DNA from: Citricoccus sp. WCRC_4
GTDB lineage: Bacteria; Actinomycetota; Actinomycetes; Actinomycetales; Micrococcaceae
DNA: 9,162 nucleotides
Reading direction: 5' to 3'
Assembly (NCBI GenBank): GCA_026645375.1
Contig: JAPFFX010000275.1
Coordinates: 1-9,162 of the forward strand
Shown here: positions 5,789-9,162 of the stretch, in pieces
How the letters are laid out: every line of letters begins with the position of its first letter
How positions within the stretch are numbered: the first letter of the stretch is position 1
Notes under the pieces: model-generated
What the model was told of the DNA's origin: nothing
The model's input: the letters and a program-made list of their open reading frames with translations, nothing else
Databases searched by the model: none
Position numbers and translations under genes: made by a program

Positions 5789-5800
5789 ACACTAGGCTAG
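5789..5800. promoter_or_regulatory. Overlapping divergent -10 elements between the ABC ATPase gene and serB
   Basis: ACACTAGGCTAG contains TAGTGT on the minus strand (5794-5789), seven bases before the ATPase ATG, and TAGGCT on the plus strand (5793-5798), giving serB a leader of about 27 bases with its own ribosome site. The two hexamers share the TA step at 5793-5794 and lie in the palindrome CTAG-G-CTAG (5792-5800). No good -35 is visible on either side. Confidence 0.45.
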
Positions 5801-5831
5801 AGGGACCCTTCCCAGCACGAAAGGCCACGGC

Positions 5832-6770
5832 ATGCCGCCCATTGCATCCTTCACCGCAGCAGTCACCGACGACGACGGTCTCACCCCGGCCTCCCGGCCC
5901 GGTGCCGCGACCGACCGGGTCCTCGTCTACCTTCCCGGGGAGACCGGTCCCGCGGCCGGTGGGCTGGGCCGGGGGGACGCGCCGGTCGGGGTGCCCGCCC
6001 ATGCGGAGCCGGTCTCCGGCGTCGGCTTCCACGGCTGGCGCTGGGACGTCCCCGCCGGTGAACCGGCCGGCCGGCCGGATCCGGCCCTGCTGCCCCCCGG
6101 GGCGGCCGTGGCCGTCGTGCCCGCGGACGCCGTCTCGGCGCAGCGCAGGATGCTGGTGATGGACGTGGACTCCACGCTGATCCGTCAGGAGGTCATCGAG
6201 CTGCTGGCCGCGTATGCCGGACGCGAGGCGGAGGTCACGGAGGTCACGGAGGCCGCCATGCGGGGAGAGGTGGACTTCGCCCAGTCGTTGCACCAGCGGG
6301 TGCAGGCCCTGGCCGGTCTGGAGGCAGACGTCATCGAGAAGGTGGCGGCCGCCGTCGAGCCGCAGGACGGGGCCCGCGAGGTGATCACCGCGTTCCGGGA
6401 CGCCGGCTGGGAGGTGTGCGCGGTCTCGGGCGGCTTCACCCAGGTGCTGGCGCCGCTGGCCGCCGACCTCGGGCTGAGCCGCTACCGGGCCAACGACCTG
6501 GAGATCGTGGACGGCCGGCTGACCGGGCGCGTGACCGGACCCGTGGTGGACAGCGCCGTCAAGGCCCGGATGCTGCGCGCCTGGTCCACGGAGGCCGGGG
6601 TGGACCCTGCCGGGGTGATCGCCGTGGGCGACGGGGCCAACGACATCGACATGCTGCAGGCCGCAGGGCTGGCCGTGGCGTTCTGCGCCAAGCCCGCCCT
6701 GCGCCCGCACGCCGACATCGAACTGGACCTGCCCTCGCTGGACGTCGTCCGGGTGCTCGCCGGCCTCTGA
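5832..6770 (+). CDS. serB: Phosphoserine phosphatase
   Basis: 312 residues. It hydrolyses L-3-phosphoserine, the last step of serine synthesis, in the cytosol. The HAD-family domain (about 106-312) has the nucleophile motif DVDSTL (Asp111, acid/base Asp113), Glu120 and Arg156 in the positions used for substrate binding, motif II Ser199 in VSGGF, motif III Lys244 and motif IV GDGANDIDM (266-274). The first 105 residues are alanine-, glycine- and proline-rich, with a weak beta-strand-like stretch at 29-35 and another at 91-96; they sit where other SerB proteins carry ACT domains, but I cannot confirm that fold. AAAGG about eight bases before ATG 5832 supports the start. The region 6063-6078 is four tandem CCGG units inside this N-terminal part. 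It converges on the second reductase gene with only 10 bp between the stops and no visible terminator. Confidence 0.95.
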   Translation: MPPIASFTAAVTDDDGLTPASRPGAATDRVLVYLPGETGPAAGGLGRGDAPVGVPAHAEPVSGVGFHGWRWDVPAGEPAGRPDPALLPPGAAVAVVPADAVSAQRRMLVMDVDSTLIRQEVIELLAAYAGREAEVTEVTEAAMRGEVDFAQSLHQRVQALAGLEADVIEKVAAAVEPQDGAREVITAFRDAGWEVCAVSGGFTQVLAPLAADLGLSRYRANDLEIVDGRLTGRVTGPVVDSAVKARMLRAWSTEAGVDPAGVIAVGDGANDIDMLQAAGLAVAFCAKPALRPHADIELDLPSLDVVRVLAGL

Positions 6771-6780
6771 GGGTGCCGGG

Positions 6781-7608
6781 TCAGCGGTGGTCGGGATCGC
6801 CGCCGGCGGCCTCGAGGAAGTCCTGGGCCCCGCCCACGTACTCGGTGTGCCCGGTCGGCAGGTCCCGGCCCACGAGGGCGGCCACCTCGGCGGCGAACTC
6901 CTCGACCGAGTACAGCTTCCCGGCCGCCTCGCGGCGGGCCTCGATGGCCCCGGGCTCGGCCCGGTTGAGCATCGTGGCCGTGATGGTCCCCTCGATCATG
7001 TCCCCGGACACCACCACGAGGGTGATCCCCTTCTCGCGCAGCGCGGGGATGCGCTCCCGCAGGGCGGTCTCGCCGGCACGCTTGGAGCGGGCCACCGGCT
7101 CGTAGGCGTCCATCGTGGGGACCGCGTCGATGAAGTGCGCCTGGTGGCTGGTGACGAAGACCACCTGGGAGCCGGAGGGCATGACCTCGGCGGCGGTCTC
7201 GAGCATGGCGACCTGGGCATCACGGTTCAGCACGTTCGCGTAGTCCTCGCCCATGGAGGACTCCATCCCGCCGGAGGCGTTGAGCACCAGGATGTCCAGG
7301 GAGCCGAAGGCCGAGACGGCGGCGTCCACCATGGCCTGGCGGCCCTCGGCGGTGGTGATGTCGGCTCCCACGGCGACGGCGCGGCCGCCGGCCTCCTCGA
7401 TCGAGGCCACCACCTTGTTCGCGCGGGGCGCCTTCTGCCGGTAGTTGACCACGACGCCGGCCCCCCGGGCCGCGAGCAGGCGTGCGGTGTCGGCGCCCAC
7501 GCCACGGCTGGAACCGGTGACGATGGCGCCCTTGCCGGTGAGGTCCTGCGTGCTCTGGGTGGTCTGCGTGTTCTCGGTGCCCTCGGCACCCGCGTTCTCG
7601 GAAGTCAT
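6781..7608 (-). CDS. Short-chain dehydrogenase/reductase with Y-x6-K active site, possible enoyl-ACP reductase
   Basis: 275 residues. After about 22 polar, Thr/Gln-rich residues comes a Rossmann domain: cofactor loop TGSSRGVG (31-38), VVVNYRQKAPRANKV (52-66), GADI at 81-84, and NASGG at 110-114. Likely catalytic residues are Ser154 in VTSHQAHF, Tyr169 and Lys176 in YEPVARSK. The Tyr-Lys spacing is x6, not the x3 of classical SDRs such as the neighbouring FabG; the residue at the classical Tyr position is Val172. Spacing of this kind is known in enoyl-ACP reductases FabI, InhA and FabL, and FabL (YTTVGVSK) also has a TGSSRGVG loop. Arg or Lys near Tyr56 (Arg57, Lys59) would favour NADPH. It starts 5 bp after the fabG stop, so the two are almost certainly co-transcribed. 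The SDR fold is certain; the enoyl reductase role is inference. Confidence 0.88.
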   Translation of the reverse strand: MTSENAGAEGTENTQTTQSTQDLTGKGAIVTGSSRGVGADTARLLAARGAGVVVNYRQKAPRANKVVASIEEAGGRAVAVGADITTAEGRQAMVDAAVSAFGSLDILVLNASGGMESSMGEDYANVLNRDAQVAMLETAAEVMPSGSQVVFVTSHQAHFIDAVPTMDAYEPVARSKRAGETALRERIPALREKGITLVVVSGDMIEGTITATMLNRAEPGAIEARREAAGKLYSVEEFAAEVAALVGRDLPTGHTEYVGGAQDFLEAAGGDPDHR

Positions 7609-7613
7609 GCGGA

Positions 7614-8348
7614 TCAGTGTCCCATCCCCAGGCCGCCGTCCACGGGGATGACGGCACCGGAGATGTAGGACGCCTCGTCGGAGGCGAGCCAGCGCACCAC
7701 GCCGGCGACCTCGGCCGGTTCGGCGAACCGGCCGGCCGGGATCTGCGCCTTGTACTGCGTCTGCAGGTCCTCGCCCAGGGCCTGGGTCATCTCCGTGTCG
7801 ATGTACCCGGGGGCGACCACGTTGGCCGTGATGTTGCGGGAACCGAGTTCGCGGGTGAGCGAGCGTGCCATGCCGACCAGGCCTGCCTTGGAGGAGGCGT
7901 AGTTGATCTGCCCCGGCGAGCCCATCAGGCCCACGACCGAGGAGATCAGCACCACGCGGCCCTTCTTCTTGCGGATCATGCCCTTGGAGGCACGCTTGAG
8001 CACCCGGAAGGCACCGGTGAGGTTGGTGTCGATGACCGAGGTGAAGTCCTCCTCGCTCATCCGCAGCAGCAACTGGTCCTGGGTGATCCCCGCGTTGGCC
8101 ACGAGCACCTCGACCGGCCCGTGGGCCGCCTCGACCTCGGCGAAGGCCCGGTCCACCGAGTCGGCGTCCGTCACGTCGGCCTGTACCGCGAACAGCCCGT
8201 CCGGGGCCTGCCCGGACCGTGAGGTGACGGCCACCCGGTCCCCGTTGTCCCGGAAGGCCTGCGCGATGGCCAGGCCGATGCCCCGGTTGCCACCGGTGAC
8301 CAGGACGCTGCGCCCGCCCGTCGAATCCTGCGTGCTTGCCTCGGCCAT
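7614..8348 (-). CDS. fabG: 3-oxoacyl-ACP reductase
   Basis: 244 residues, normal FabG length. It reduces 3-oxoacyl-ACP to 3-hydroxyacyl-ACP with NADPH. Motifs are complete: TGGNRGIG (18-25), ADVTD (57-61), VANAGIT (83-89), Asn109, Ser137 in ISSVVG, and Tyr150/Lys154 in YASSK, then VVAPGYIDTEMT and the C-terminal IPVDGGLGMGH, which resembles the end of mycobacterial MabA. ATG 8348 is chosen because AGGAGG lies just upstream; the frame stays open to 8438, but that stretch has no FabG similarity and covers the promoter region. A likely -10, TAGAGT, is read on the minus strand at 8391-8386, giving a leader of about 31 bases. It leads a two-gene unit with the Y-x6-K reductase and diverges from the DUF3099 gene. 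Confidence 0.96.
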   Translation of the reverse strand: MAEASTQDSTGGRSVLVTGGNRGIGLAIAQAFRDNGDRVAVTSRSGQAPDGLFAVQADVTDADSVDRAFAEVEAAHGPVEVLVANAGITQDQLLLRMSEEDFTSVIDTNLTGAFRVLKRASKGMIRKKKGRVVLISSVVGLMGSPGQINYASSKAGLVGMARSLTRELGSRNITANVVAPGYIDTEMTQALGEDLQTQYKAQIPAGRFAEPAEVAGVVRWLASDEASYISGAVIPVDGGLGMGH

Positions 8349-8385
8349 GGTTCCTCCTGGGTCGGTACTGCGTCTTCGGTGCCCC

Positions 8386-8410
8386 ACTCTAGGGCGGAAA
8401 GTGGGACAAT
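8386..8410. promoter_or_regulatory. Divergent promoter region between fabG and the DUF3099 gene
   Basis: On the minus strand TAGAGT (8391-8386) is a fair -10 for fabG, with a leadered mRNA ending in a strong AGGAGG site. On the plus strand GACAAT (8405-8410), preceded by TGG at 8402-8404, looks like an extended -10 for the DUF3099 gene, giving a leader of about 50 bases. No -35 stands out for either. Confidence 0.35.
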
Positions 8411-8467
8411 GGACGACAGGCCGAGACAGGCCGGCCACCGATCCCCCACCGCTCAGGAGCCCGTCCC

Positions 8468-8941
8468 ATGTCCATCCGTCACGCCGAGACCGGTCGCCAG
8501 ACCGGGCACACCCGGCGAGACCGTTCCGAGGACGTCCAGCGCATCACCAGCGCACCGGCACCGGGCCACGTCGACCGCGACGCCCGCTTCGTGCGCTACG
8601 CCTGGCAGATGGGGATCCGGACCGTCTGCTTCATCCTGGCCTTCTTCACGACCGGCTGGGTGCAGATCGTCTTCTTCGCCCTGGCGATCGTGCTGCCGTA
8701 CATCGCGGTCGTCCTGGCCAATGCCGGCACCGTCTCCAACGGCGAGGCGCTGGACGCGGTGCCCCAGCCCAGCGCTCCGGAACTCACCCACCGGTTGCAG
8801 CTGTCCGCCGGGCCGGAGACCCTGGTGGGCTCCACCACGGACGATCCGCCGGCCGGCGCCAGGCCGTCCAATCCCCGTGCCCAGCCGGAACCGGGGCCCC
8901 TTCCGGAACCGGGCCACGGTCGGGACCACCGCGCCGCATGA
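8468..8941 (+). CDS. DUF3099 family membrane protein
   Basis: 157 residues. The core VQRITSAPAPGHVDRDARFVR at about 23-43 and YAWQMGIRTVCFILAF (44-59) match the actinobacterial DUF3099 pattern (SITSA, then R-RYxxxMGIRTxCF). Two membrane helices lie at about 48-63 and 66-86, joined by the short TTGW turn, with a charged N-terminus. The last 70 residues are disordered-looking and proline-rich, with PEPG repeated at 140-143 and 146-149, encoded by an 11-base direct repeat (8885-8895 and 8903-8913). The function of the family is unknown. AGGAG at about 8454-8458 supports ATG 8468. The stop overlaps the ATG of the next gene (ATGA), so the two proteins are probably made together. Confidence 0.88.
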   Translation: MSIRHAETGRQTGHTRRDRSEDVQRITSAPAPGHVDRDARFVRYAWQMGIRTVCFILAFFTTGWVQIVFFALAIVLPYIAVVLANAGTVSNGEALDAVPQPSAPELTHRLQLSAGPETLVGSTTDDPPAGARPSNPRAQPEPGPLPEPGHGRDHRAA

Positions 8942-9162
8942 ACGACCGTGACCTCTTGGGTGCCCTGGACGGCACCACCTCCGCCACGCCCGGCCGGGCG
9001 GCTGCGCCGCCGTCGGGAACGGACGGTGCCGGCGAACCCGTCCGGCCGGAGTGCTCGCGGAAGGGGTGCCGGCAGGACGCCGCCTGGCTCCTGGAGTGGA
9101 ACAACCCCCGCATCCACGCGCCCGAGCGGCGCAAGACCTGGCTGGCCTGCCCGGAGCACCGG
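8938..9162 (+). CDS. Small protein with a likely Cys3-His zinc site (runs off the right edge)
   Basis: 75 residues are visible; the stop is outside the window. After a low-complexity start (1-37) comes a conserved-looking block: Cys39-x4-Cys44, then WLLEWNNPRIHAPERRKTWLAC (50-71) with Cys71-x2-His74. The spacing CX4C-X26-CX2H fits a single structural zinc site. The NNPxIHxPxRRKTWLAC block is one I recall from short actinobacterial proteins found beside DUF3099 genes, which databases often label acetone carboxylase without good reason; the real function is unknown. The ATG lies inside the DUF3099 stop (ATGA), so translation is probably coupled. Unbroken coding frame to the last base and strong third-position GC support it as a real gene. 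Confidence 0.8.
   Translation, partial: MNDRDLLGALDGTTSATPGRAAAPPSGTDGAGEPVRPECSRKGCRQDAAWLLEWNNPRIHAPERRKTWLACPEHR

Noticed and set aside
4012..6159. A 715-residue open frame on the plus strand.
   Set aside because: It runs antisense across the permease, ATPase and intergenic region, its composition is Gln/His/Gly/Arg-rich as expected for the reverse of GC-rich genes, and it matches no family.
6231..6248. Nine-base tandem repeat GAGGTCACG in serB.
   Set aside because: Two copies only, in frame (EVT-EVT) within a helix; no sign of a functional repeat.
6799..6810. Perfect palindrome GCCGCCGGCGGC near the end of the reductase gene, as a possible terminator.
   Set aside because: It has no loop, lies in coding sequence for Ala-Ala-Gly-Gly, and is not followed by a U tract; chance in GC-rich DNA is likely.
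1..9162. Search for tRNA, rRNA, insertion sequences, CRISPR repeats, phage or defence genes and attachment sites.
   Set aside because: None found by reading; all long stretches are explained by housekeeping-type genes with uniform base composition.

Overview
The window is an ordinary-looking piece of chromosome from a very GC-rich actinobacterium. The protein families, -10 elements of the TAnnnT type placed right before start codons, strong AGGAGG-type ribosome sites and the gene order (fabG next to a DUF3099 gene, serB, type B L31) suggest a member of the Micrococcaceae or a close relative; the genus cannot be fixed from the sequence. No insertion sequence, tRNA, rRNA, CRISPR array, phage gene or other sign of recent transfer was seen, and coding density is very high. 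No stretch longer than about 120 bases lacks a gene.

Layout. (1) 1-320, minus: start of a lipoate-protein ligase family gene, cut by the window edge. (2) 404-2153, plus: a compact alkylation-repair operon made of an ECF-type sigma factor, an O6-alkylguanine-DNA alkyltransferase (ogt) and a 3-methyladenine DNA glycosylase I (tag); the last two overlap by four bases. (3) 2177-2686, plus: a four-helix membrane protein of unknown role with a leaderless-type promoter. (4) 2715-2779: a nested double hairpin that ends transcription from both sides. (5) 5781 back to 2805, minus: an orphan ABC ATPase, a TauE/SafE-type permease, a TrmH/SpoU RNA methyltransferase and, behind its own likely promoter, the zinc-independent ribosomal protein L31 (rpmE2). 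(6) 5832-6770, plus: phosphoserine phosphatase serB, divergent from the ABC gene across 50 bp. (7) 8348 back to 6781, minus: fabG followed 5 bp later by a second short-chain dehydrogenase whose active site has the Y-x6-K spacing of enoyl reductases. (8) 8468-9162, plus: a DUF3099 membrane protein overlapping a small likely zinc-binding protein that runs off the window.

How the genes fit together. The sigma factor probably directs transcription of its own operon, so that reversal of O6-alkylguanine (Ogt) and excision of 3-methyladenine (Tag) are induced together; neither an anti-sigma gene nor an Ada regulator is present here. fabG and the second reductase form a pair that recalls mabA-inhA of mycobacteria. 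The rest is housekeeping: lipoylation, serine synthesis, RNA modification and translation.

The observations most worth a second look are the Y-x6-K reductase beside fabG, the ECF-ogt-tag operon with its Tag lacking three of four zinc ligands, and two divergent intergenic regions in which back-to-back -10 elements are formed by one short palindrome. I did not find a system I would call wholly new.
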